From: Aradus depressus
Taxonomy: Eukaryota; Arthropoda; Insecta; Hemiptera; Aradidae
Assembly (NCBI GenBank): GCA_963662175.1
Contig: OY759223.1
Location: 15,292,249 to 15,356,248 of the forward strand
DNA: 64,000 bases
Reading direction: 5' to 3'
Below, one piece after another: positions 9,915 to 23,600 of this stretch. The translations under genes were made by a program, and so were the position numbers. The first letter of the stretch is position 1; each line of letters opens with the position of its first letter. Below the pieces are notes generated by a model. That model made no database searches. It was not told where the DNA came from and was given only the letters and a program-made list of their open reading frames with translations.

Positions 9915-11437
9915 AATATCCAATACTTCATGCCTGATCAGTTGTCACAGCACTTATTCTCACTTTTCATCGATTACGTTTCATAAAACTGACACTCACA
10001 GTGGTGAGAACTTCCTTAAAACAAAAAAATAACAAAAAAACTGATTTCTTTCAAATAAGGTAAGGCCGAATGAGTCAACAAGTACTTTATATCGATAAAT
10101 ACAATCGATTGTATTTTTTATTCTCATTCAGTAAATCATTTCAAATGAATTTTTTTATGTGAATATTAACTTGTCATTTCAGAACCAATCAAGATTCATT
10201 CCACTATAAAAATTGCATACGTTAAAAAGCCTTTGTACTTCAAAATCAGTTATATTCTTTAAAATACCCCCCCCCTTTTGTTTTTGCTCTTTTCGAGGTC
10301 ATTCAAACGCTGAATTTGTGACTCACAAAAGTTTCCGCACTTAGGTCAACGATTCTGTACCCGGAACCGAGTTTTCGCGTATCGGTTCTTGAATCGGATA
10401 CCCGGAATTGAAAATTTCCGGTTCTCGACGGCCTTAGTCAGTAGATAAGCAAGCATCAATGATCCTAACTAAAATAGCCAGTGGTGTACTTGTGGTACCG
10501 TCCTTTATATTTTCTGAAAAACACATTAATACAGCAATGTCGGAAGAGAGGTTTCAACCAGATACAATGATAGTATAACCTTATTAAAGATAAAAAATAT
10601 ATTCTGATTCGCCCTGAGATAGCCGAAGAAGAAATATAGAATACAGCTGGTCCTTGTAGCACCGATTCCTTATATTTTTGAAAAACATATTAATACAAAA
10701 ATGTAGGTAAATAGGCTTCAATCAGATATGGTTCCTGATGACTGCAAAACCGGCTATTCGAATTTTCAAGTAACCGGTTCCTGGTCAGAGAACATCTTCA
10801 AAATCTGTACCGGGTCAACGATTCCAGAGCCGCCAGAGAATGGCCGGTTCCAGAAAAGCACTTGACAAGCTTCTCGATAAAGTAAAGAGTGTGAACGTTT
10901 TTTAGCGCTGAAACGTAAGTTTTCGCTCTCCCTCTAAATCTTTTATCTCATTATTTCTCTGACACTTAGCTTCCGTTTTTGCACTTTTGAGGGTCCTTCG
11001 ATCTTTGAATTTGTGGCTACACCCCTAAATTCTACTTATTTGTTTTTATTTACTTTAAATTCTATTTTACATTTATATAATTAAAGAGTTCTGCCTGTAT
11101 AAATACCAACACTTCCACTGTTACCTTCACTTTATAAGATTTCTTCTTATTATCATCTTGTAAATATATGTTTATTGAATGTATAAGGTAACAAAAACAA
11201 GGGGATTCCTCGTCACTACCTACACCCCCCGGTGTACCTTCTACCTCGTCAACCAATTCTGTCAGTTTGTAAGTGACTCTTGATAATGCCTTAACACGGC
11301 GAAACTAGTCGAGTGAAGTTTGACGAACAATTTATGTATTTTTAATTATCTATTTCCCTACAACTATTTTCAAGATTATTTTGCTTGTATCAGGCAATAA
11401 ACAGTAAATTATAACCAGAAGAATTTTGTGTTTCACA
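9915..11437. other. intergenic region between the two genes
   Basis: Should hold the promoter of the SWAP-70/DEF6-like gene; no clear core promoter was seen. It contains two diverged tandem copies of an about 85-base unit (10480-10566 and 10650-10733, sharing CTTATATTTT-TGAAAAACA-ATTAATACA), and a second related pair (10278-10345 and 10975-11030, sharing TTTTTGC-CTTTT and GAATTTGTG). Confidence 0.45.
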
Positions 11438-11443
11438 TTTATT
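11438..11443 (-). promoter_or_regulatory. polyadenylation signal of phosphatase gene
   Basis: AATAAA on the minus strand about 70 bp after the TAA stop at 11513, a normal distance for a short 3' untranslated region. A-rich sequence makes chance occurrence possible. Confidence 0.5.
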
Positions 11444-11512
11444 CAACACCAATAACAATATTTTATGGTCGAATGGAGTTTCAAATACATTATTTTACAT
11501 TAAAAATGTATT

Positions 11513-11656
11513 TTATTCATCTCTATGGAACTCTTCAGTGTCAATACGAATGATTCTGAGCTTTGAGCCATTGGCGAGAATACAGGCAGCTTCGTTGTTT
11601 CCTCCATTATAGTGCGAAGAAGAAAACACAGTCAGCATCTTACACTCGTGATGTAT
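11513..11656 (-). CDS. EF-hand phosphatase terminal exon
   Basis: 47 codons plus TAA at 11513-11515, acceptor TTTGTAG. It reads M-L-T-V-F-S-S-S-H-Y-N-G-G-N-N-E-A-A, where most PPP enzymes have V-T-x-F-S-A-P-N-Y-C-G. The tyrosine is kept while the A-P-N is replaced. It ends R-I-D-T-E-E-F-H-R-D-E. Confidence 0.88.
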   Translation of the reverse strand: MHHECKMLTVFSSSHYNGGNNEAACILANGSKLRIIRIDTEEFHRDE

Positions 11657-14600
11657 CTACAAAATAAAAGGAACATCTGTCAATATTACTATTTGACTAG
11701 GAGTCAGTAAGGTCAGTTCGTGGTAGTTTGGAATAAGGTCGGTTTGTCAGAACGTTCCAAGAATTATCGGCTTTTTCAAGCTTCCAGTTCTATATAAATT
11801 AAAAATTGTAACTTACTATAATATATATATATATATATAAATAAAACAAACTTATTTTTGAAATATTGTCTATTCCACTAAAGATATAAATATATATAAC
11901 TACCGGTTTCGGCTTTATACCATCGTCAGGTCTAGTTATGAACTGGTGTAAGGCCGAAACCGGTAGTTATATATATTCATATCATTAGTGGAATAGACAA
12001 TATTTCAAAAATAAGTTTGTTTTATTTATTAATTACAAGTTTCCACAATATATCCGCGTTCCTCAACTTAGAATATATATATGTATATATATTATAATTA
12101 TAACTTCTAAGTTGAGAAACGCGGACATATTGTGGAAACTTGTAATAAATAAATAAAACAAACTTATTTTTGAAATATTGTCTATTCCACTAAAGATATA
12201 TACATATATAACTACCGGTTTCGGCTTTATACCATCGTCAGGTCTAGTTATGAACTTCATAACTAGACCTGACGATGGTATAAAGCCGAAACCGGTAGTT
12301 ATATATGTATATATCTTTAGTGGAATAGACAATATTTCAAAAATAAGTTTGTTTTATTTATTTATTATAATTATAACCGGCAATGTACCTCCCCAAAAAG
12401 AATTAATCAATTAACTTTTCCCTCCCCTTCCTAAACCAGTCGACCGTTTGCGCTAATATTCAATAGTTGACTCTCATAGGGGCTCCTAAATCCTCATACT
12501 AAATTTTGTGTCGATAAATTCATTACATCGGTAGTTACTAGGATTTTTGAATTGAGTCCCCCCACCTCCCTGAACCCCCTTCTCTTCTACCGATATAGCT
12601 AAAAATTAATAAGTTTCGCTTTTATAGAATTTTGAATTCACACACATATGAAATTTTATGTCAAAAAATTCATTACACAAAAATTAAAATTAAAAAATTA
12701 CAAAGGCAGTTATTAGACTTTTTGAGTTAAGCCTCTTCCCTAATCCCCCTCCCCGTCGGTCATGTTGGCTGAAAATCGATAGATGTTGTCCTTATGAGTT
12801 TTAGTCACACATATATAATTTCGTGTCGATACATTCATTCTATTGATAGTTATTAGAGTTTTTATGTTAAGCTTACCCACTAATCCCCCACTTCTCTTTG
12901 GTCAATTTGGCTAAAAATCAATAGATGTCGTCGGTAGAGGGTTCTGGATTCACACGTAAAATTTGTGTCGATATATTCATTCTATCGAGAGTTATCGTGT
13001 TCACATGGACAGGAAGGTTTAATCAACTAAAGTAAAACACTAAATTTAAGACTAGGTACCATTGCTAAAATAACAGTTACCTGATATCCAACTTTCTGAA
13101 CTTCATGAGCCCTTACGACGAAGTATAGATCGTTAGCTGATAAAAATTTACGTAATGCCGCAGCATTGAAGACATGAGCAGTTCCCCGTCGCTTGTTCAC
13201 AGCGAATCCTTCATTTGTGTTCATTTCAGTGGCAAGTGCCTGAGACATCTGTTTCTCTCTGCAGACAAATAAAAATGAACTAGTAAACTAAATTTTTTTT
13301 TAAAAATATAAATGTAATTGTAAATTAGCAATCAAAAGACCCAATAGACTCCTCACATACAAGCTTCTGTTGCGGCCAGTGATAACATATGCATGCCCAG
13401 TGTGGGCCGGTTTTGCAAGCAACAACAACTTGAGAACTCTTCAAGTGGCCCAAAACAAATGCCTTAGATTGGTTGGTAGCTACTCGAAAGACACCTCAAC
13501 AACAACAAACACAAATATTCGTTCACAATTTCAAATTATAATCTCTGTTTTTAAATGTTTATTAATTTATTTTCTATTCATTTCAGTTACTTTGTATTTG
13601 TTTTTTGTTTTTATTTTATCTTTAAGAGTTTTTTTAAAATTTACTCTTACGCATTGTTTTTAATTTAACTGATTATTTTTTATTTGTATTTAGTGTATAA
13701 GGGTAATGGTTAAGGAACCTTATTGTATAATTGTACCTCTGTAAATGCGACTGTTATAATAAACTCTTCTTCTTCTTCTTCTAAATTAGAAATCCGACTC
13801 GTTTATGAGGGGTAAATTTCATAGTAACATATATAATATCCTTTTTTTAATATATTATATATAATAATTATGAAATGATAACTGTTGACATAAATCCAAA
13901 TTTAGTAGAGATATATAACAAAACATTTTTACACACATACAATACTGGAAACCTGTGACCTAGGCCATCTTTTCAGTTTCAAATGTATCATTAATATATT
14001 TATTTCATTATATTTTATATATTCACAGCAAAAATGAAAGTAAAAATTGAAATGATTGATTATGCTGTCACACTGACTTCCTGGCTCAGGTAACTGTGGC
14101 AGTGATTTGGCGTATTATTCTTTTGGCAGGTCCCCCTTAACACAAAAACACTAATAGTTGCCGAGGACGACGGTAGCTCAGTGGTATGCGTGCTTACTTT
14201 AGTTTATTTTACCTGGTAGGTAAAATAAACTTTAGCACGCCGTCCGTCGGATGGGACGATAAGCGATGGTCCCTAGCCGGTACGATGTCAGGTACTTGTT
14301 TAAGACCCCTACCCTAGGTGAATAAAAAAAAATTTAGGGTAGACAAAATTTAGGACTCCCATAGTAGAGTCGGTAGGCGATAGAGAAGAATGGCGGAAGA
14401 TCGATGCGGAGGCCCAGGTTCTACAAGGGCCGTAGCGCCAGGAAAAGTAAAGTAATTAAAATAAAGTAATAATAAATTACGTATATCAGAATAAATGTAC
14501 ATGTATATTTCAATAATACATTATGTAATTCACAAAATAAAGTAATAATTAACATTACCGTACAGGGTCATTCCATAGAATATCCCATGCAAGTGCATTT

Positions 14601-17600
14601 TCCGCTGGTCTGGGCAGTGGACAAGGAATTTTATTTATTATGCTGACTGTGGGGCATAGCCAAGGCGGTGGGATCCCTCCATGACAACAAAATAACTGAA
14701 AAGGAATTTAGTTCAGAATATTACCTATTTCATACTGGCATTACTGGGTATAAGAATGTCTACTCTCAAGATAACGCTGTTCAAACACAATGAAATGATT
14801 TTAAGAAGGAGAGGGGACAGATAGTGATATGTATTGTTGGTATAAGAAAGTCCTGTAATGGACTCACATATATTTTTCTTAATTTTTATAACTTTTCAAA
14901 AAAACTACCAATACATAAACCATATTTTAAAGTTCATTACTATGAGTTACGATTTAAAAATTACTTACAATTAGATATATGTATTCCTTTCTTCTAAGCT
15001 CAAGATCGTGGGTTCGAAACCCGACCGAGGCCCTTAGTTTATTTTATCTGGGAGGTAAAATAAACTTAAGCACGCCGTCCTTCGGATGGGACGCTAAGCG
15101 ATGGTCCCGAGCCTGTTCGATGTCAGGTACTCGTTTAAGACCCCTACCCTAGGTGGATAAAAATTTAGGGTAGACAACATTTAGGACTCCCACAGTAGAG
15201 TCGGGCTCTTGTCCACCAGAGTGACGAAAGAGCGCTCTGGTAGTAGGCGATAAGACCTCATAGTTAAAGCCCGGGCATGAGTCATAAAACCTAACCTAGA
15301 TATATTCCTTATATACATTTAGTTTACATTCTTCGGGGGGCTATAACTTCGTCATATTGATCCTATCTCAAATATGAGGACTTACAAGATTAAAAATTTT
15401 ATAAAGAACAATTTTGATAGGAATTAACTTTCCGATAGGATTGATTGATTTATGATTGTTTTCGGGTAAATAAAGGAAACGTCTAAAAAAATGTGCTTCA
15501 AAACTAATTTCAAGATGGTTTTCGGCATGTATCTCAAAATCCAGACAGCCTATAAAAAATAGCATTGAATATAAATTATATATTACAATAATCTCTACAA
15601 TTATTACTCGAAAGGATTTTTGATTAGGTCATAAACAGACGCTGTATATTGTAAAATGTAGTTAGGTCCCGGGGAAAGTGGTCTCCTTTTTCGTTAGATT
15701 TCGGTCAAAATCTAATCAGACTTAACTTAAAACAAGTAACCCCTTCATATCAATTTTCAAGTTCTTAGCTACAATCGTTTTTGTGGTAGAGATCTCTCAA
15801 CTTTTCAATCACATATACGCACACGCATAGGCAGACATCATAATGGTCAAAACCTATTCAGAGGACCTAGAAACGTGACAATCAGTTGAAACCAGCATGC
15901 CGTCCTTCGGATGGGGGCAGGCAAAATTTAGGATTCCCTAAAGTCGGGCTCATGTATACCAGAGTGATGAAAGAGCGCTCTGGTAGTAGGCGATATGAGC
16001 TTGTAGTTAAAAGTCCGGGCATGAGTTATAATAACTATATATATGTATACAGTATATTTGTGATGAATAATTTCTTCATACCTTATTATCAACAATGGCA
16101 GCAAGTGGCATTGAATCAAAAGCGTTGTTAATCGTATTCCACAGTTCCTGTCCCAAGTCAGTCCCGCACCGTTTGACACACTCGCTGCAATTAAATTAAC
16201 AGAACATTCTCAAGAAATTCTTAAAAATAATTTTATTATCCATTAAACGAACTTTTCGCATTTTGATATGGAAACATAGAAAAACAAAATAGAAAGTAGA
16301 GTTAGTTATTATGACTCATGCCCGGGCTTGGACTACAAGGTCGTATCGCCTACTACCAGAGCGCTCTTTCGTCACTCTGGTGGACATGAGCCCGACTCTA
16401 CTATAGAAGTCCTAAATTTTGTCTACCCCAAATTTTCATTCATCTAGGGTAGGGGTCTTCAACGAGTACCTGACATCATACAGGACCCGACCATAGATTA
16501 ACGTCCCATCCGAAGGACGGCGTGCTTAAGATTACTTTACCTCCCAGATAAAATAAACTAAGGGCCACGGCCGGGTTTCGAACCAGCGATCTTGTGCTCA
16601 GTAAGCAAGCACGCATACCACTGAGCTACCGGCGCCCTCTGAAAGAAGATATTTAGACACTAATTAAATAAATGTACAAAAATGAAATTACTAAAACTAA
16701 TAATACAAATATTTACTTATAAAACGTAAAATTTTTTTGTACGTCTCTTATTTCATGATTACCACGGACAAGAAAAACTTGTTTAGGTGCTCGAATTTTA
16801 TGGGCAAATAGAAAAGCCACAATTTCGATTCCAAAAGGTCCACGGTCGACATAATCTCCCAAAAATAGAAGATTGCAAGGCATCAGATGAAGTCCTAAAC
16901 TCCAAAATTGAGATTCAAAGCATATAATATCTCTGAAGTTGCCATGAACGTCTCCTGAAATTTATAGGAAATATTAAAGCATTACAATACAAATAATAAA
17001 TCAAATATGTGAGATGGCCATAAAAAAAAGGACTTTCTTATACCAATACAGACAAAGAAACATTGTCCCAGTGAAAACCTTAAAAATTGTTTACAATTCA
17101 TTAGTTTATTCTATATTTTCTTATGGTATTGTGATATGGGGAGGACTTCTGGCAAAACAACAAAACACAGTGCCCACACACGAAATTTACAGTGCCCATA
17201 AATGTCTCTTAAAGAGGTTGTTTAAAAAACTCAGAAAGATATATATCTACAAAACTCTCCTATTTATCCATAAAAGACCCTACTTGTTTAATAAAAACTG
17301 CAAGTGCAGCATTCTAAAACTGCAACTGCAATATATACTGTATTTCTTCTTACCAAAAATATAAACAGGAGATTGAACTTTTAATAGACGAGGTTCTGAG
17401 TCAAATATTCGCTTAGCATGCTCTGATAATTGAAGAGTAAGCCGAATGAATCCGTAAAACTCAGCCTGAAATGTCAAATAAAAATACAGGTTTGAAAATA
17501 TATCTTGCGAGAAAATACAATCTAGAGGGCTTTCTGTAAAATATCTCATATCTAGTGCCTGAATTTAGTGCAGTAAAAAAATTAAAAACGTGCAATAAAA

Positions 17601-20600
17601 AGGCCAGAATGTGCAACAAAAAATATAATACTGCCATTAACTGTTTTTCTGCGAAAAAAAAAAATTGGATCTAATTTGTAAATTAAATAACTCTTTTTTC
17701 AGCATAAAATTTGGTAGGTTTTAAAAATAAATCTGTAAATAAAAAGCCTAAAGGAATTTATTTCTACAATTTATACAAAATACAATTAAATTGATATATA
17801 TTTTTTACTTAAGCTACTACTAAATACATATAAAAATTCTTGTCTGAAAAACTGTGCCGCCTGTCGCAAAGTACTACTTATTTGTTTTGCAGGGAAAACT
17901 ATCTCTTGACGCTGACGTTTGTGATGGGGCATTTGTCCGGGATTTTTTCTCAAAACTGTTGTAAATTTGTCGATTAAGAAATGTATACATTTTCTAACTA
18001 ACTTACAGATTATCTAATTGCGTCAAAATATGCTCTGATAATATGCAACTACATTTCAGAATTACAGGGCCATAGGAAAACAAGCCTATAAGTAGGAAAT
18101 AGAGCCAGGGGTGAGTCAGTAACATATAATCTACGTGGAATATATCATACATAATATTTCATATAGAATATATCATGTATGATAAAGATAATGATAAAGA
18201 GAAATTACAAATTAAAATTAGAAAAACAAGTAAGAATAATAATGTGAAACATGGTAACAATAATAGACTTGTATATGAATGAATTGTAAAAAACCGGACT
18301 GATGAAACAGAAGAGTGACAATCTGTCCAGTGGAGAGAGACTTATAGGAAGACGAGAACTATCTCATAGGAGTCAGCTTTAGGAATCAGAGGTTTGCTGA
18401 GTTAGGAGATAATGGAAAAGTAGGGACTTCTAGGGAATCTGGAGAGGGAGAGAGTTCCAGAGGGAGTTAGTCTGGATAAGGAAGGAGTTGTGGTAGGTTG
18501 TTGTCCTGTGGGAAGGGAGATAAAGATCAGAGGGACGGGATCTAGTGACTTTCTGGTGGATGTGGGATTTAAATTGGAGCATTTGAAAGATGTAGGAGGG
18601 CTTTTGGGAAGATATGGTTTGATAGAGAAAGGAGCCTAGGAAATATTGTCGACGAGAGGACGGAAAGAGTCAGTATAGCAACTAGTTATAGAAGAGTGTC
18701 TGGGGAGCCTGAAAATATACAATGGGCGGTACATCGATTAATTTTACCATTATATTGAGATGATAAATAAATAATAATAAAAAATACCCACGGCTCCCCA
18801 AGTAAATGGGTCTTTTGCTGGTTTTCCTTTTGAATCGTGTGTAAACCTATTGGAAAAGTGACTCAGGCTTGTCAGCACTTCGTTATGTATTTGCCTCATA
18901 TCGAAGAGATCTGTGGATGAAGGAGACGACAGTGGAAATCTTGGGATGGTAGTACTCCAGGTACCTAAAGCAGTGTTCAAAGATATTTTAAAAAAATTTA
19001 GTTCATGAAATCCCAAAATAAAAGGATTAATGTTAAAAATATTTAATACTGTAGAGTCGCTGAACCATGGCAGATAGCATTCAGGGGAATGTAGGAAGCG
19101 TTGTGAAAATTAGCCAAGAGGTAGCCTTTGGTGGGCCCTTTGCGCTCCGAGACAGGGATGGGGGTCCAAGTACTGGCAACACTGCACCCCTACCACTACA
19201 ACCAGCCAGCATCTCCAGCTGCCACCTATCATCTATTAGTAACGGCTCTATTACTAACTTCAGTAACCATTTTCAGATGCACAAAGAAATGGGATGTACA
19301 TAGAGAAGAAATAATATTAATTACTCATAATGCTATATCCTATCTATCTTTAGTGGCGCTACCACCCGGTGACGGGTCCTGGCCTCCTCCACCAACAGTC
19401 GCCAATTGTCCCGATCCTGTGCGGCTGCCATTCAGTTCCTGATGCGGAATATGTTTTGGGCATCTTCTGCCACACCATCTGCCCATCTCAGCTTAGGTCT
19501 CCCTCGCCGTCTTACTCCATGAATGGGCTCCATTAGCAGCTTCTTCGGCATTTCCTCAGCTTCTATCATGGCGTCATGTCCTGCCCATCTTAACCGCCCA
19601 ATCTTCATGACTTTCAGGACATCTGGTTCTTTATATAGTTTGTAGAGCTCCTGGTTGTTGCGTCTGCGCCATGCATGGCCTACTTGCACTCCTCCAAATA
19701 TTCTGGGCAGAACCTTCCTTTCGAACACCAATAGGCTCTGTTCGCTCATTTTCGAAGTTGTCCAGGTTTCTGAGCCACACAGGAGAACTGGGCGGTTAAG
19801 GGTCTTATATAGAACGCATTTAGTCTGCCTGGATATGTGGTTGTTTCTGAAGCTTGCTGAGACCATAGTAGCACTTGTTTGCCGCAAAGATTCTCTTCCT
19901 TATTTCAGTTTCGTTAGCATTGTCCCTCTGCTATATTATATACATAAAAATAATAATTCATACATAACAAGAGAAGAAGATAATACAAAGTTAAAAACAT
20001 AAATTAAAGAGTTTAATTATAATTATAACTTATTTTAATTATAACTAGCGGTGTAGTCAAATGTTATATTAAAATTCGAAACCTCATAAGGATGGTATTT
20101 ATTATTTTTTTGCAAAATCAGCCCCCTCTGATCACCCCACTCCCCTTTGGCTGATTCCGCTGAAAATCAATAGGTGTCGTCCTTAGATGGTTCTAGATAC
20201 ACATATAAAATTTCATAATAATACATTCATTCTATCGGGGTTCACAGACACACACAGAATTTTTTTTTTTTCATTTTTGAAATCGGGGTACCTGATTACA
20301 AAGTATCAAGAGTTACGAAATATCAATAAATAGTTACGCATATCAGTGGAGCGATGGTGGGCGAAGTATATTATTAATTATTACATTTTTAATAATTATT
20401 ATATTATTATTAATACGAGGAAGGAAGTAAAAGACAAGGAACTCGCACATGGAGGTTGCAGGTTTGACCGGCTGGATAGCTGGGGGCCATTATCACGGAA
20501 AGGAATGATGTTAAAGAAGACATCAAAGCGAGGATAACGGCCGGGAGCTACCGGTCGCTGCAGAAGGTGCTCGGATAGAGGACTGTGTCCCGAAACACTA

Positions 20601-23600
20601 AAATAGCAATTTATAAAACAGTTCTGAGAACGGTCGTCACATATGCGAGTGAAACCTGGGTCCTGACTAGGAGGGACGAAGTCTTACTCAATACGTGGGA
20701 GAGGAAGGTATTGAGGAAGATATAATGCCCTACTCCAGAGGGGGATAGATGGAGGATACGGACCAATAGGGAGCTGAGGGACCTGGTGGCCTTAGTGAAG
20801 TAGGGACGGCTGCGATGGCTGGGGCATTTACAGAGGATGGAGCCAGAGAAGGACGACCTCAGAACGATGGGTGTGAGAAGATGGAGACGGGAGACCGAGG
20901 ATAAAAAAGAATGGCGGAAGGTCGTTGCGAAGCCCCAGGTTCTACAAGGACCGTAGCGCCAGGGAAAGTAAGTGAGTATATTATTAATAGGTACATTCAT
21001 TTTTTGTTAATTAAGAATAAAATACCTGCAACTTTCTGAATGTCTGTTATCTCTTTCACACCAGTCCTGCTCACTTTAATCACATGACTAGAAAAACCAT
21101 ACTTGCTTCCAACTTTCAAATTGGGTTTCAAATTAAAATTAGCAACTGCAAATAGAAATTATAAAACCAAAATTTAATAAGGAAAATTAGAACAATTAAT
21201 TAATTAATTCTAGATTAAAATGAATTTTGGGGAGGGAGAGAGAGAGAGAAGTGTACTAAAGTGATTGGTATAACAGTCCTGTTATGGCCACAATATATTT
21301 ATTTTTATACTTATTTATAGTTAGTTATTTTGACTCATGCCCGGGCATTAACTACGAAGTCATATTGCCTACTACCAGAGCGCTCTTTCGTCGCTCTGGT
21401 GGACATGAGCCCGACTCTATTCTGGAACTACTAAATTTTGGCTAACTAGGTTTATTCACCTAGAATAGGGGTCTATAACGAATACCTGACATTGTACAGG
21501 CTCGGGACCCAGTAAAGTCCCATCCGAAGGACGCCATGCCCAACGTTTTTTTTATATATGTTAATTTATTTGTATACACTTAAAATCCCAAATAACTGTT
21601 GAATATTTATTGAGTCAACAACTATAGGATCTTTATAGATTAAATCAGTGGGAAAAGTGATGCTGTAATACTATACAATATATGAATTATGTATCTCCTT
21701 ATATAACTCAAAAAGTAAAATATTATATTTTGTAAAAGAAAGTTTACTCACAATCCTCAGGTTGTTGAAAATGTTGACTTGGAATCTTCGCTAATGTTAG
21801 ACTGGATTTTCTGAAAAATAATTCCGTTTAGTTCTATCACATTTCAATCAATAAATCTTTTTTTTAAGATCTTTTATTTTGCCTTAGCATTTCGCCATAG
21901 CCAATCTATTCAATATTAAATTTATACTTTTGCATTCACCGACCCTAAAAACTGCACAATACTACCATATTATATCAGTGTTGTTTGATGCCAATAATGT
22001 GGTGTAGCAAAAAGGCTGTACCAATTTCTCTATAGTGGATAACATTGTTAATCTTTCTATTTGGTACTTGCTACAACTCATAATCATGTGTTCCAGAGTC
22101 TCGACCTCGTCACAATGCCTACACTTGGAGGTTTCGATCAGACCTATTATGTGCAGATACCATCGACAAATACCGTGATTAGCTCTCAATCGGCAAATTG
22201 TCAAAAGTCCTTTGTTAAATTTTTCCCATGGAACCATGGTTTGCGTTGAACTTGTGCATTAATTCTCTTATAAAATGATCCTTTCTCCGAAGAAGCGTAC
22301 TCCTGCTGCCAATAGAACCACAATCTCCTCCTCACCTCTGAAAACAGGCCTTGCCCAGGGCTGTCCCCTCAGAGACTGCTCTCCTCGCCAAACTGTCCGC
22401 CATCTCATTGCCCTTAATACCCGCATGTCCCTTCATCCCAACAAACCTAACTCTTGTTCCTTTATTCTCAAGCAAGCAGACACTTTCTACGATCCCCAAT
22501 ACAATGTTGTTGATATTCATATAAGTGAAATTGCTTAGTTGCCCTAACGAGACTTGACTATCGCTTAAAATAACCAAAATTCTAATTTCATCCATCTGCA
22601 AAGCATATTTGAGTGCCTCTAAAATAGCTATAAGTTCGGCGGACACCATAGAGAAACAAGATGGTAAAGAGAACATATCCCTGTAGAATGAATGCAGTAT
22701 ATCTTCGAGCATCTATAGTAATAGTAAGGGTACTGGTGACTCATGCTAGCTTACTGACCTTAAGATCACGAGTCCGAAATCTGGCCGAGGCCCTTAGGGT
22801 TTTTTTTCTGGTAGGTGAAAATATTGAGCACGCCGTCCCTCAGATGGGACGTTAAGCGACGATCCCAAGCCTTCCAGGTACTCGTTAAAAACTCCTCCCT
22901 ACCTTAGGTAACTTAACCTGGGTAGGAAAAGTTTAGAACTCTCACAGTAGAGCTAATGGGGAGGGAATAAGAGCATTGGATGATCACTCTCTAGGTTAGT
23001 TAGTTATTATGACTCATGCCCGGGCTTTAACTACGAGGCCATATCTCCTACTACCAGAGCGCTCTTTCGTCACTCTGGTGGACATGAGCCCGACTCTACT
23101 GTGGCAGTCCTAAATTTGGCCCACCCTAAATTTTTATTCACCTAGGGCAGGGGTCTTTAACGAGTACTTGACATCGTACAGGCTCGGGACCATCGCTCGA
23201 CGTCTCATCCGAAGGACGACTTGCCTTCTGACCCTAAGAATGTGGGTTCGAACCCGCCCGAGGCCCTTAGTTTATTTTATCTGGGAGGTAAAATAAACTT
23301 CAGCACGCTGTCCTTCGGACGGGACGTTAAGTCTCTACGGTACTCGTTAAAGACCCCTGCCCTAGGTGAATAAAAATATAGGGTAGGCAAAATTTAGGAC
23401 TCCCATAATAAAGTCGGGCTCATGTCCACCAGAATGACGAAAGAGCGCTCTGGTAGTAGGCGATATGACCTCGTAGTTAAAGCCCGGGCATGAGTCATAA
23501 TAACTAACTAACTACAGCTGGGGAAGTAAATACAAAACTTTCATCTCATAAATAGGGGGCCATACTCATGGAGGCGTGGTGGTCGCCTATGTTAAAACTT

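Noticed and set aside
12063..12414. Two nearly identical short proteins on opposite strands
   Set aside because: They are the two strands of the 223-bp palindrome and foldback.
14166..14200. Functional tRNA genes at the SINE heads (here, at 436, 16600 and elsewhere)
   Set aside because: A- and B-boxes are present but no acceptor stem can form and every head continues into the same SINE body.
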